A stretch of 64,000 bases of DNA, taken from positions 992,001-1,056,000 of the forward strand of contig NZ_CP018725.1 of NCBI RefSeq assembly GCF_001908725.1. The letters are read 5' to 3'. Origin of the DNA: Xanthomonas vesicatoria ATCC 35937. Its GTDB lineage: Bacteria; Pseudomonadota; Gammaproteobacteria; Xanthomonadales; Xanthomonadaceae. The notes beneath the pieces are model-generated. The model was not told where the DNA came from. It saw only the letters and a program-made list of their open reading frames with translations, and did not search any database. The position numbers were made by a program, and so were the translations under genes. Positions within the stretch are counted from its first letter, which is position 1, and every line of letters starts with the position of its first letter. Below, piece after piece: positions 8,284 to 17,977 of this stretch.

Positions 8284-10646
8284 CGCTGTGCTCCGACCGC
8301 TGCCAGCGCGGCCATTCCAAGTTGGCGCATGCACCACGCCACGAAAGGTCCCTGCTCCAGTGGTGGTGCGTAAAAATAGCCCTGCACCATGTCGCAGCCA
8401 TAGCCGCGCAGCAGACCGAGCGCGGTGGTGTTTTCGACGCCCTCGGCGATCACGCTCAAGCCCAGGTTGTGGCCCAAATCAATGGTGCTGCGCACGATGA
8501 AGGCATCATCGGTGCCTTCGGCCAGCTGCATGACGAAGCTCTTGTCGATCTTCAATTCGTCCACCGGCATGCGCTTGAGTTGGGCCAACGAGGAATAGCC
8601 GGTGCCGAAGTCATCGATGGACAAACGTACGCCGACGCTGCGCAGTTGGTGCAGCATATGCAGCGCGGCTTCGACATCGCGCATCAACGCGCTCTCTGTC
8701 AGTTCCAGCGTGACCGACTGCGCCGGCACGGCATGCTCTTCCAGCCGTGCACGCACGTAATCGGGCAGCCCGGGATCGGCCAGATCCAGCGCCGACAGGT
8801 TGATCGCCATGCCCAATTCCAGTCCTTGCGTGCGCCAGCGCGCCTGGCAGCGCAGCGCCTCGTCCAGCACGAAGCGGGTTAATGGATGGATGACGCCCGA
8901 ATGCTCGGCCAGCGGAATGAATTCGTCGGGGCCGATCGGACCAAGCGTCGGGTGATGCCAACGCACCAAGACTTCGACCTGTTCGACACGATCGCTGCGC
9001 AGACAGATCTTGGGCTGGAAGCGCAAGGTCAACTCGTTACCGCCGATGGCCTGACGCAGATCGCCGGTGAGACGCAGCCGCCGCAGATGCTGTTCGTCCT
9101 GCCCCATGCGGTAGATGCTGGCACCGATGGTGGCGACGTCGTCCACCTGCCGTCGCGCGATATCGGCACGGCGCAGCAAGGTGTCCGGGTCTGCACCATG
9201 CTCGGGGATCAGGGCAATTCCGATGCTGGCTTCGAGCTGGATGCGTGCCTGCGGCAGTACCAGCGGGTGGCGCAGTTGCAGCAACAGGCGTTGTGCATCC
9301 TGCTGCACCGCACTGGCATCGGCGTGCGCCACGATCACCATGAACTCATCGCTGCCCAGCCGTCCGACCAGGTTTGGCTCCTGCACCACTTCTGCCAGCC
9401 TGCGGCCGGCCTCGACCAGCACCTGGTCGGCAAAATCATGGCCAAGGCTGTCGTTGAGTTCCTTGAACCGCTGCAGATCCAGGATCAGGACTGCTGCCGT
9501 GCCGCCGGATGCGACGGTCTGCTCGGTCACTTTCCTCAGCCGTTCCAGCAACCAGACCCGATTGGGCAGCCCGGTCAATACGTCGTGCCTTGCCTGGTGC
9601 AGGATATGTTGCTCGCGGCTGGCGATCTGGTGCTGCATGCGCCCAAAGCTATCGGCCAGTTCGGCAAGCTCGCGTCCCGGAGGAACCTCCACAGCCGTCT
9701 GATAATCGCCGCGCTGGATGCGTCGCGCCGCCTGCACCAGTTGCGCCACCGGTTTGCTGACGCTGCGTGCCAGAAAAATGGCCACGCACAGAGCTGCGGC
9801 AGTTGCCAGCCCGGCAAGCAGCAGGATGCGCAATTTAAGCGTGCGATATGGCGCAACTGCGCGATCCAGCGATGCCTGTAGGGCCACCCGCACGTGGCCC
9901 CCGCCCTGGATCACCTGCAGTTTGGCCAGATAGCGCGACTCACCGAGGTTAAGCGGAATCGCCGCCGCTTGCGTGCGTTCGGCAACGGGAAGTTGCTTTG
10001 CGAACTCGCGACGGGCTCCCGGCTCCAGGGTGGAAGCCAGCACGCGCAGCGGCGGCCCATCGGTAAAGAACGTGGCGTCCAATCCGGTCGTGCTACGAAA
10101 ATCCTGTGCCAGGCCGTCGCCGGATTCATTACCGATTGCAATCCAGCCAACACGGTTGGGCGCCAGTACCTGTACGACGGCCAGGCGCACGATGTGCTGA
10201 TCCAGTGCCACCACGCCCACTGCTCGCCCATCGCGCTGCGCCTGCAGCAACAAGGCCTGCACCGCACTCAATTGCTCGGCTTGTGGAAGGTCGGCCAGCC
10301 CGGTCAAAAATTCACCATCCGGCGAGAGCAGCAAGGCGGTCTGCGCCGACATGCGCGCGGCATGGTTGCGCAGTGCCGATTGCATGGTGGGCACATCGCC
10401 GCTGGCCACCGCGGCACGGAAGCCGAAGTCGTCCGCCAGCACCGACGCCGACTGCAGCAACTGCTCGTCACGGCGCAGGTTGATGCGCTGCCAGACGCGT
10501 TCGCCGATCTGCAGCTCTTCGCCCAGCTGTGCCTTGACGCTGCGCTCGGTTGCCAGTTGCACCGCGATGAAGGTCAATGCCTGGGTCGCCAGCACGACCA
10601 GCACCAGCAGGACCGCGATGCGCGTGTGCAGGCGCATCGCCCTCAT
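8280..10646 (-). CDS. Membrane GGDEF-EAL c-di-GMP signalling protein
   Basis: The 788-residue protein has a transmembrane helix at about residues 9-30, a periplasmic sensor region of about 240 residues (Cache-like by layout), a second helix near 275-297, then HAMP, GGDEF and EAL domains. The cyclase motif is GSDEF rather than GGDEF, and the inhibitory RxxD site is absent (QEPN at that position), so cyclase activity is doubtful. The EAL domain keeps EVLVRW (ExLxR), ELTES, DDFGTGYSS and VIAEGVE, consistent with a working phosphodiesterase. The start ATG overlaps the cupredoxin gene stop; a second ATG lies three codons on. It probably links periplasmic redox or gas signals to c-di-GMP. Confidence 0.93.
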   Translation of the reverse strand: MRAMRLHTRIAVLLVLVVLATQALTFIAVQLATERSVKAQLGEELQIGERVWQRINLRRDEQLLQSASVLADDFGFRAAVASGDVPTMQSALRNHAARMSAQTALLLSPDGEFLTGLADLPQAEQLSAVQALLLQAQRDGRAVGVVALDQHIVRLAVVQVLAPNRVGWIAIGNESGDGLAQDFRSTTGLDATFFTDGPPLRVLASTLEPGARREFAKQLPVAERTQAAAIPLNLGESRYLAKLQVIQGGGHVRVALQASLDRAVAPYRTLKLRILLLAGLATAAALCVAIFLARSVSKPVAQLVQAARRIQRGDYQTAVEVPPGRELAELADSFGRMQHQIASREQHILHQARHDVLTGLPNRVWLLERLRKVTEQTVASGGTAAVLILDLQRFKELNDSLGHDFADQVLVEAGRRLAEVVQEPNLVGRLGSDEFMVIVAHADASAVQQDAQRLLLQLRHPLVLPQARIQLEASIGIALIPEHGADPDTLLRRADIARRQVDDVATIGASIYRMGQDEQHLRRLRLTGDLRQAIGGNELTLRFQPKICLRSDRVEQVEVLVRWHHPTLGPIGPDEFIPLAEHSGVIHPLTRFVLDEALRCQARWRTQGLELGMAINLSALDLADPGLPDYVRARLEEHAVPAQSVTLELTESALMRDVEAALHMLHQLRSVGVRLSIDDFGTGYSSLAQLKRMPVDELKIDKSFVMQLAEGTDDAFIVRSTIDLGHNLGLSVIAEGVENTTALGLLRGYGCDMVQGYFYAPPLEQGPFVAWCMRQLGMAALAAVGAQR

Positions 10647-11332
10647 GGATGCGGCTTCTTGGGATCGGCGTGGCGGAACTTGTCCTGCAGCGCACGCACC
10701 CGCTCATCCGGCGGCGCGACGACAGGAGCGGCGCCGGCAGTCTGCAAGGTGACACGGCGCTGCACCGCATCGCGTGCAATGGTCAACGGCTCCTCCGCCG
10801 CAGCGCCCTTCATGCGTGGGTGCCAAACGCGCAAGGTGTAATTGCCGGCGGGTGCGTCGAGTTGCACGCGGCCATCGTTACCGGTCTTGCCGAAATACGG
10901 CGTTTCCAGGACCACGATGTAGCCCAGCATCCAGTCGTGAATGTTGCAGCCCACCGTGACCAGACCAGCTTGATCGAACCGCACCGGCGCCGCAGTGCTT
11001 CCCTGAAACAGCGGCAGTTCAAACCGTTTTGCGGGCGAGAACGAATACACCTGGTGGCGGATCTGATCGTTGTTCGGAAACCGTACCGAGGTCCCGGTGC
11101 GCACTGCCAGCACTGCCGGCACAAACTGCGAGTTGACCTGATCCATTTCCAGCATCTTGCCCGCGCCGGCTGCGGCCGGCCGCGGAAGTTCCAGGCTGAC
11201 TACCGCATCGACCAATACGCCACTGGCATCGGTCACGGTAATGCTGACAGGTGTCGCGGTAGCCGAGGCCGACACGCCACTCAACACCAGAGCCGACACC
11301 GCAGCTAATTGTCTGAACCAACGCATCCGCAT
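10643..11332 (-). CDS. Exported cupredoxin-like protein (methylamine-utilisation type)
   Basis: The 229-residue protein has a signal peptide ending near ASATA. A plastocyanin-like fold is suggested by ligands spaced as in type-1 copper sites: His93 in IRHQVYSF, then Cys129, His132 and Met135 in VGCNIHDWM. A carboxypeptidase-regulatory-like beta segment (DGRVQLDAPAGNYTLRVWHP) follows. Similar proteins are often labelled methylamine utilisation, but no methylamine dehydrogenase genes are present, so the label is probably misleading. It is the promoter-proximal gene of the four-gene operon; the 242 bases upstream (11333-11574) must hold the promoter, though I see no clear -35/-10 pair. Confidence 0.85.
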   Translation of the reverse strand: MRMRWFRQLAAVSALVLSGVSASATATPVSITVTDASGVLVDAVVSLELPRPAAAGAGKMLEMDQVNSQFVPAVLAVRTGTSVRFPNNDQIRHQVYSFSPAKRFELPLFQGSTAAPVRFDQAGLVTVGCNIHDWMLGYIVVLETPYFGKTGNDGRVQLDAPAGNYTLRVWHPRMKGAAAEEPLTIARDAVQRRVTLQTAGAAPVVAPPDERVRALQDKFRHADPKKPHP

Positions 11333-11574
11333 GCCCCCACCCAGTGCAATCGGTAGCGGGCGCCAGGCGAGTCCGACGTCGCGCTAGCGATCAGACTGTG
11401 TTATCGGCGCAGGTGAATACAAGCTTTAACCGGACAGAAGCGATTTTTATGAATGAAACTGTGGCGCGTGTCGTGGCAGATGTTGCGGACGCGGCCGTTC
11501 GCGGTGGACGAAACGGCCACGCATTCGCGTGCGCCAGGACGCTGCGCACCTTAGAGGGTGCTGCCATACGCGAC

Positions 11575-12513
11575 TTACTTCAGCTTGATCTCGCGCAGGC
11601 GTTCTTCCAGAAACCCGTGCGCAGTGATCGGCTCGGGATAGCGGCTGGGGTTGTCGGCGCTGATGCACGACGGCAGCACGTCGATCAAGAAGTCAGGATT
11701 CGGATGCAGGAAGAACGGCACCGAATAGCGCGGCTTGCGCGCCGCTTCGCCCGGCGGGTTCACCACGCGATGGATCGTGGACGGATACACGTGGTTGGTC
11801 AGGCGCTGCAGCATGTCGCCGATATTGACCACGATGGTGTCGGCGTCGGCGGTGAACGGCACCCACTCGCCGTCGTTGGAACGCACCTCCAGGCCGGCCG
11901 CGCTGGCACCGACCAGCAAGGTGATGAAGTTGATATCGCCATGCGCACCGGCGCGCACATTGGGGATGTCGTCGCTGGTGATCGGAGGGTAGTGGATCGG
12001 CCGCAGGATCGAGTTGCCGTTGTTGGTCTTGTCGACGAAATAGTCCTGCGGCAAGCCGATGTGCAGCGCCAGTGCCGAAAGCACGCGCGAGCCCAGTTGG
12101 TCGAGCTGCTGGTACAGCTGGTAGCCACGCTCGCGGAATCCGGGCACTTCTTCCGGCCACAGGTTCGGCGCCATCACGTCGCGGTACGGCGAATCGTCCG
12201 GAATCTCGCGACCGATGTGCCAGAACTCCTTCAGATCGAAGTGCTTGGAATCCTTGGCGGTTTCCACGCCGAAGGCGGTGTAGCCGCGCGCGCCGCCGCT
12301 GCCCGGCACGTGGTAGCGGCGCTTGACCTCTTCCGGCAACGCAAAAAACGCCTTGAACACGTCGTAGGCCGCATCGATATCGGCCTGCGCGATGCCGTGA
12401 TTGCGGATGCCGGCAAAGCCCCATTGGCGATAGGCCGCACCGAGCTCGGCGACGAAGGCGTCGCGATCGGTATTGAAACGGGTGATGTCCAGGGTGGGGA
12501 TGCGCGCGCTCAT
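11575..12513 (-). CDS. 2-oxoglutarate/Fe(II)-dependent dioxygenase (isopenicillin-N-synthase-like)
   Basis: The 312-residue product carries the iron-binding triad His191-x-Asp193 in GAHGDINF and His248 in STIHRV. The RxS motif that binds 2-oxoglutarate is Arg262/Ser264 in PRYSVPFF. The N-terminal non-haem dioxygenase domain is visible as WGFAGIRNHG. The family oxidises many small molecules and the substrate cannot be read from sequence. The gene stands alone, ending 242 bases before the cupredoxin operon, and starts at ATG 12513. Confidence 0.9.
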   Translation of the reverse strand: MSARIPTLDITRFNTDRDAFVAELGAAYRQWGFAGIRNHGIAQADIDAAYDVFKAFFALPEEVKRRYHVPGSGGARGYTAFGVETAKDSKHFDLKEFWHIGREIPDDSPYRDVMAPNLWPEEVPGFRERGYQLYQQLDQLGSRVLSALALHIGLPQDYFVDKTNNGNSILRPIHYPPITSDDIPNVRAGAHGDINFITLLVGASAAGLEVRSNDGEWVPFTADADTIVVNIGDMLQRLTNHVYPSTIHRVVNPPGEAARKPRYSVPFFLHPNPDFLIDVLPSCISADNPSRYPEPITAHGFLEERLREIKLK

Positions 12514-12550
12514 ACGAATGTCTTGGTCGAAGTGAGAGAAGGCCTGCCGA

Positions 12551-12640
12551 TCAGATCAGCAGGCGATACAACAGATAGAACGTCGCGGCCTTGGCGACGA
12601 TGACGCAGACGCCAATGATCAGCGACTCACGCCGCGTCAC
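12551..12640 (-). CDS. 29-residue membrane microprotein coupled to glmM
   Basis: This short frame starts at a GTG (12640) inside the last codons of glmM, overlapping it by 14 bases in another frame, and ends at TGA 12551-12553. The peptide has a charged start (VTRRES) followed by a single hydrophobic helix ([19 protein letters not shown]) and a basic end, i.e. a plausible one-pass membrane peptide. Support is the overlap with glmM, the coherent hydrophobic profile and its fit in the 113-base gap before the oxygenase gene. I do not recognise the family; translation is unproven. Confidence 0.45.
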   Translation of the reverse strand: MTRRESLIIGVCVIVAKAATFYLLYRLLI

Positions 12641-13976
12641 GCACCGCTCCGGACAGCCGGTCGAGCGTGGCCTGCATCAGGTCGGCGTCGTCTGCCTCTA
12701 CAGTCACGCGCACCACCGGCTCGGTGCCGGACGGGCGCAGGAAGGCACGCCCACGCCCCTGCACGGCAGCCTGCGCTTGCTGCAGCGCCTGCTGCACGCC
12801 CGGCGCTTCGACGATGGCCTTGGCGGCGCCGCCGTCCAGACGCACATTCACGGTCTTTTGCGGCACTTTGGTCAAGCCGCTCAGCGCTTGGCGCAGGCTG
12901 TGCCCATCGCGGCCAAGCGCTTCGAGCACCTGCAGCGCGCTGACGATGCCGTCGCCAGTACTGGCGCGGTCCAGGCACAGCAGATGGCCTGACGTTTCGC
13001 CGCCCAGCGTACCGCCGCCTTCGACCAGTGCTTGATGCACATAGCGGTCGCCCACCTTGGCCCGCTGAAAGGGAATCTGCAGCGCGGCCAACGCCGGCTC
13101 CAGCCCGTAATTGGTCATCAAGGTGCCGACCACGGTGCCAGTAAGCCGCCCACTAGCCTGCCACGAGCGTGCCAGGACATACAGCAGGTCGTCGCCATCG
13201 ACAGGGTTACCCTGGTCGTCGGCCATCAACACGCGATCGCCGTCGCCATCGAAGGCAATCCCCAGATGCGCGCCGCTCTCGCGCACCTTGGCGGCGAGAT
13301 TGTCGATATGCGTGGAGCCGACGCCGTCGTTGATATTGAGCCCGTCCGGCGCAGCACCGATCACCACCACCTCGGCACCCAGCTCGCGGAACAGCATCGG
13401 CGCGATGTGATACGTGGCGCCATGCGCGCAGTCCAGCACCATTTTCAGGCCGTGCAGGGTAAAGCCGCGCGCTACGCTGGCCTTGCAGAATTCGATGTAA
13501 CGGCCGATCGCATCGCGGGTGCGGATCGCCTTGCCCAGGCGTTCGGATTCCACGGTATGGAACGGCTGGTCCAGCGCGGCTTCGATCGCCGCTTCGGTCG
13601 CGTCGTCGAGCTTCTCGCCTTCGGCGGAGAAGAACTTGATGCCGTTGTCGTAATGCGGGTTGTGCGAGGCGCTGATGACCACACCGGCATCGGCGCGCAA
13701 GGTACTGGTCAAGAACGCGATGGCCGGCGTCGGCATCGGCCCGATCATCTGCACATCGGCGCCCGCGGCGACCAGCCCGGCCTCCAATGCGGCCTCGAAC
13801 ATGTAGCCGGAAATGCGGGTGTCCTTGCCAATCAACACCAGCGGACGCTTGCTACGACCTTGCGTGAGCACGCGGCCCAGCGCGTTGCCCAGGCGCAAGA
13901 CGAAGTCGGCAGAAATGACGCCCTGCCCGACCCGACCGCGGATGCCGTCGGTACCGAAGTATTTGCGGGCGCTCAC
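12627..13976 (-). CDS. glmM: Phosphoglucosamine mutase
   Basis: GlmM converts glucosamine-6-phosphate to glucosamine-1-phosphate for UDP-GlcNAc, peptidoglycan and LPS synthesis. The 449-residue product shows the phosphoserine loop [11 protein letters not shown] (Ser104 is the phosphorylated residue by alignment with E. coli), the metal loop DGDGDR and the phosphate-binding [11 protein letters not shown]. The GTG at 13976 (reading [14 protein letters not shown]) gives the normal length; the open frame upstream adds ten residues not typical of the family. It follows accD by 97 bases and overlaps a 29-codon frame downstream. Confidence 0.96.
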   Translation of the reverse strand: MSARKYFGTDGIRGRVGQGVISADFVLRLGNALGRVLTQGRSKRPLVLIGKDTRISGYMFEAALEAGLVAAGADVQMIGPMPTPAIAFLTSTLRADAGVVISASHNPHYDNGIKFFSAEGEKLDDATEAAIEAALDQPFHTVESERLGKAIRTRDAIGRYIEFCKASVARGFTLHGLKMVLDCAHGATYHIAPMLFRELGAEVVVIGAAPDGLNINDGVGSTHIDNLAAKVRESGAHLGIAFDGDGDRVLMADDQGNPVDGDDLLYVLARSWQASGRLTGTVVGTLMTNYGLEPALAALQIPFQRAKVGDRYVHQALVEGGGTLGGETSGHLLCLDRASTGDGIVSALQVLEALGRDGHSLRQALSGLTKVPQKTVNVRLDGGAAKAIVEAPGVQQALQQAQAAVQGRGRAFLRPSGTEPVVRVTVEADDADLMQATLDRLSGAVRDAA

Positions 13977-14073
13977 AGGGCCGGGACCAGGCAGCGCGCG
14001 CCGCAATCACGACGGCGCGCGCCGTTGACGGACGTCCAGGCGCAGATCCGCAGTCCTGCGCTCACGACACTCC

Positions 14074-14958
<885 letters not shown>

Positions 14959-15321
14959 GCGTGTATGACAATCCATGCAGGGCGGCGATGCGAGCCGCAG
15001 AGGGGCGACAGTCTAACGCAGCGCCCCAGGCTGGTGCAGCGCGGGGTCATGGCGGTTTTGGCTGAGCGTTGTAGGACAGGCTATTGGACAGTGAGCGACG
15101 GGTTGGCTTGTTGCTGGACGATGCTTGCGCAACGCGCGCGCCTCTTCCCGCACGGCGCTGCCTGGCGCATCGACTCACCCCAACCCCTCTCTTGCAGAAG
15201 GGGGCTTTGCCCCCTTCTCCGGCCGGTCATGCCCCCCTTCATGGGGCAGGTGCCGCGCAGGAGTGGATGAGAATGCGGGCGAAGCCAGACGCATCCACGC
15301 CGGACAAGCGTTAGTCTGGTT
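14959..15321. repeat. Intergenic region with REP-like hairpin and GCGGGCGAAGCC-type element
   Basis: There is no convincing gene in this stretch between trpA and accD. It holds a perfect 10-bp stem at 15196-15218 (AGAAGGGGGC / GCCCCCTTCT, loop TTT) without a T-run, preceded by CCCCAACCCCTCTC. It also holds GGATGAGAATGCGGGCGAAGCC at 15265-15286. The second element recurs in related form at 44043-44066 and 44243-44265, so this looks like a dispersed intergenic repeat of the REP type rather than a terminator. Confidence 0.6.
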
Positions 15322-16140
15322 TCAGGGGTGATCCAGCGCCTGACGTAACGGGGCCAGGAAGGCTTCGGCCCCTTCGCGGGCGCTGCGCACATCGGCGGCT
15401 TCGGCCAGGGCCGCAACCAGCGCGCTACCAACGACGACGCCATCGGCATCGACCGCCATTGCGGCGGCGCTGGCAGCATCCTTGATGCCAAAGCCGGCCA
15501 CCACCGGCGCACCGGCGCGCTGTCGCAACTGGCGCAGGCGATCGCTGGCGGCATGGGTATCGAGCAGATTCGACGCGCCAGTCACGCCGGCAAAGCTCAC
15601 GTAATACAGATAGCCCTGCGCGGTGCTGCACAGCATGTCCAGGCGCTGCTCGCTAGTAGTCGGCGAGGCCAGCGCGATCAGGGCCAGCCCGACCTCGGTG
15701 AAGATTTCGCGGGTCTCGTCGGCTTCCTCCGGCGGCAGGTCGACCAACAGCAGGCCGTCCACGCCAGCGGCGACCGCGGCTTCGGCGAAACGCCGCGTGC
15801 CGTGGATTTCGATCGGATTGAGGTAGCCCATCAGCACCACCGGGGTGGTGGCGTCTTCGCGGCGGAATTCGTGCACCGCTTCCAGCACATAGGCCAGGCC
15901 GGCACCACGTCCCAGCGCGCGCTCGGAACTGCGCTGGATGGTGGGACCGTCGGCCATCGGGTCGGAAAACGGCACACCCAGTTCGATCACGTCGGCACCG
16001 GCGCGAACCAGCGCGTGCATCACCGGCACGGTGGCTTCCAGCGACGGGTCGCCGGCGGTGATGAACGGAATCAGTGCCTTGCGGCCGGCCTGACGCAGTG
16101 CGTCAAACCGCGCAGCGATACGGTCTGGCGCGCGGCTCAT
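15322..16140 (-). CDS. trpA: Tryptophan synthase alpha subunit
   Basis: TrpA cleaves indole-3-glycerol phosphate and channels indole to TrpB. In the 272-residue product the catalytic acids are Glu53 and Asp64 (IELGVPFSDPMADGP), and the phosphate-binding stretch VVAGFGIKD is present. The ATG at 16140 overlaps the stop of the preceding small secreted-protein gene as ATGA, so it is expected to be translated from the same message as trpB. Confidence 0.97.
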   Translation of the reverse strand: MSRAPDRIAARFDALRQAGRKALIPFITAGDPSLEATVPVMHALVRAGADVIELGVPFSDPMADGPTIQRSSERALGRGAGLAYVLEAVHEFRREDATTPVVLMGYLNPIEIHGTRRFAEAAVAAGVDGLLLVDLPPEEADETREIFTEVGLALIALASPTTSEQRLDMLCSTAQGYLYYVSFAGVTGASNLLDTHAASDRLRQLRQRAGAPVVAGFGIKDAASAAAMAVDADGVVVGSALVAALAEAADVRSAREGAEAFLAPLRQALDHP

Positions 16141-16655
16141 GCGCAGCCCTCCACCAGTTGCACGGCGTCCCAGCTTCCCCAGTACATCGATGTCACAGTG
16201 CCTTCTCCGGTTTCATAGCGAACGGCGAACTCGCCTTGCGGGTCGCGCCAGGTCAGATAATGATCGTTGCCGCCGTCGCGGCCATATTTATGCGGCTGGA
16301 CGCTGTAGCCCGCTGGCAGGCGCGCCCGCGCGGCGGCTTCGCTGTCGCCGACATGGATGCCAAACGGGCCGCCCGGGCCCGGATCGGCGATGTCGAAACG
16401 CACGATGCGATCGTCTTCGACCATCATCGCCACGCCGTTGGGTAACAGCCCAGCCTCGACATGGCCGCACGGTCCAAGCGGCCCCGCGTTGAGCGGTACC
16501 CAGTGCGCACGTGCTTCCAGCTCACTGAAGCGCTGGCCAATGCGCACCCCGCCACTGCGATCCAGTTGCGGCGCAGGCGCCGCGGCCAGGGCCAGTCCAG
16601 AGATGCACAGCAGTGCCAATCCGCTGCCCAACCTGCGCACCTGGGTTGCGATCAC
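16137..16655 (-). CDS. Small predicted secreted protein between trpB and trpA
   Basis: The gene starts at GTG 16655, overlapping the trpB stop as GTGA, and its stop overlaps the trpA ATG as ATGA. The 172-residue product has a Sec-type signal peptide ([20 protein letters not shown]) and a mature part of about 145 residues. That part contains [15 protein letters not shown] and [16 protein letters not shown], two similar short segments that may be repeats of one fold. I recognise no enzyme motif. The tight coupling shows co-expression with tryptophan synthase, but a periplasmic protein is unlikely to take part in catalysis. Confidence 0.8.
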   Translation of the reverse strand: MIATQVRRLGSGLALLCISGLALAAAPAPQLDRSGGVRIGQRFSELEARAHWVPLNAGPLGPCGHVEAGLLPNGVAMMVEDDRIVRFDIADPGPGGPFGIHVGDSEAAARARLPAGYSVQPHKYGRDGGNDHYLTWRDPQGEFAVRYETGEGTVTSMYWGSWDAVQLVEGCA

Positions 16656-17869
16656 AGCACCATGCCTTCGCGCGCGGCGATGGTGTGCACGTCCTTGTCG
16701 CCGCGCCCAGACAGGTTGCACAGGATCAGCGCGTCCTTGGGCATCTCGCGCGCCAGCTTGATCGACTGCGCCACCGCGTGGCTGGATTCGAGCGCGGCGA
16801 GAATGCCTTCGGTATGCGCCAGCAGATGGAACGCCGCCATCGCCTCGTCATCGGTGATGCCCTGATACACGGCGCGACCGCTATCCGACAGGAACGCGTG
16901 CTCGGGCCCGACGCCGGGGTAATCCAGGCCGGCGGAGATCGAATGGGTTTCGGTGATCTGGCCGTCGTCGTCGCAAATCACGTAGGTGCGATTGCCGTGC
17001 AGCACGCCGGGGCGTCCGGCAGCGATGGACGCGGCATGGCGGCCGGTAGCGATGCCGTCGCCCGCGGCTTCGGCGCCGTAGATCTTCACACCGGGGTCGT
17101 TGAGGAAGGCATGGAACAGGCCGATGGCATTGCTACCACCACCGACGCAGGCGCTGATCGCATCCGGCAGCCGGCCGTAGTCCTGCAGCATCTGCTCGCG
17201 CGCCTCGCGGCCCACGATCGCATTGAAGTCGCGCACCATGCGCGGATACGGGTCCGGGCCGGCCACTGTGCCGATAATGTAGAAGGTGTCGCGCACGTTG
17301 GTGACCCAGTCGCGCATCGCTTCGTTGAGCGCATCCTTGAGCGTGGCAGAGCCCGACGTCACCGGAACCACCTTGGCGCCCAGCAGTTGCATGCGGTAGA
17401 CGTTGATCTTCTGCCGTTCGATATCGGTGGCACCCATGTAGACCACGCACTCCAGGCCCAGCCGTGCCGCGACCGTGGCGCTGGCCACGCCATGTTGGCC
17501 GGCGCCGGTTTCGGCGATGATGCGAGTCTTGCCCATGCGGCTGGCCAACAGCGCCTGGCCGATGGTGTTGTTGATCTTGTGCGCGCCGGTGTGGTTCAGG
17601 TCTTCGCGCTTGAGCAGGATCTGCGCCCCGCCCACTTCGCGACTGAGCCGCTCGGCGTGATAGATCGGGCTAGGCCGGCCGACGTAGTGCTTGAGGTCCT
17701 TGTCGTATTCGGCGATGAACGCCGGGTCCCGACGCGCCTGATCGTAGGCAGCGGACAGTTCCTGCAGCGGGCCGATCAAGGTTTCGGCGACAAACCGGCC
17801 GCCGAACTTGCCGAAATGGCCGGCAGCATCCGGGTAGGCGTAAAAGTCACTGATGGGCTGGGCCGACAT
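16652..17869 (-). CDS. trpB: Tryptophan synthase beta subunit
   Basis: TrpB condenses indole with serine using pyridoxal phosphate. The 405-residue product has the PLP lysine Lys98 in HTGAHKINN, the phosphate-binding GGGSNAIG loop and the ammonium/serine site region LKREDLNH. It is the first gene of trpB-x-trpA and is divergent from a LysR regulator, an arrangement known from Pseudomonas trpI/trpBA, where the regulator responds to indoleglycerol phosphate. Confidence 0.97.
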   Translation of the reverse strand: MSAQPISDFYAYPDAAGHFGKFGGRFVAETLIGPLQELSAAYDQARRDPAFIAEYDKDLKHYVGRPSPIYHAERLSREVGGAQILLKREDLNHTGAHKINNTIGQALLASRMGKTRIIAETGAGQHGVASATVAARLGLECVVYMGATDIERQKINVYRMQLLGAKVVPVTSGSATLKDALNEAMRDWVTNVRDTFYIIGTVAGPDPYPRMVRDFNAIVGREAREQMLQDYGRLPDAISACVGGGSNAIGLFHAFLNDPGVKIYGAEAAGDGIATGRHAASIAAGRPGVLHGNRTYVICDDDGQITETHSISAGLDYPGVGPEHAFLSDSGRAVYQGITDDEAMAAFHLLAHTEGILAALESSHAVAQSIKLAREMPKDALILCNLSGRGDKDVHTIAAREGMVL

Positions 17870-17977
17870 GGAGATCCTCTGCAGCGAATGCGGTCATACG
17901 CGAAGCCGCTACCTTACCGCAGCCGGCCACCGCGATAAATCGATAAGATGGCCGCAACCTGTGATCTGGACTCACAC
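17870..17977. promoter_or_regulatory. Divergent trpB / LysR control region
   Basis: The 108 bases separating the divergent starts must contain both promoters and, by analogy with other LysR systems, the regulator's binding sites. An AT-rich core, GATAAATCGATAAGAT, at 17933-17948 includes ATCGAT and is the most likely promoter/operator area. No specific operator could be assigned by eye. Confidence 0.5.

Noticed and set aside
15196..15218. Intrinsic terminator for trpA
   Set aside because: The stem is strong, but neither strand has a T-run after it and its flanks match a dispersed repeat.
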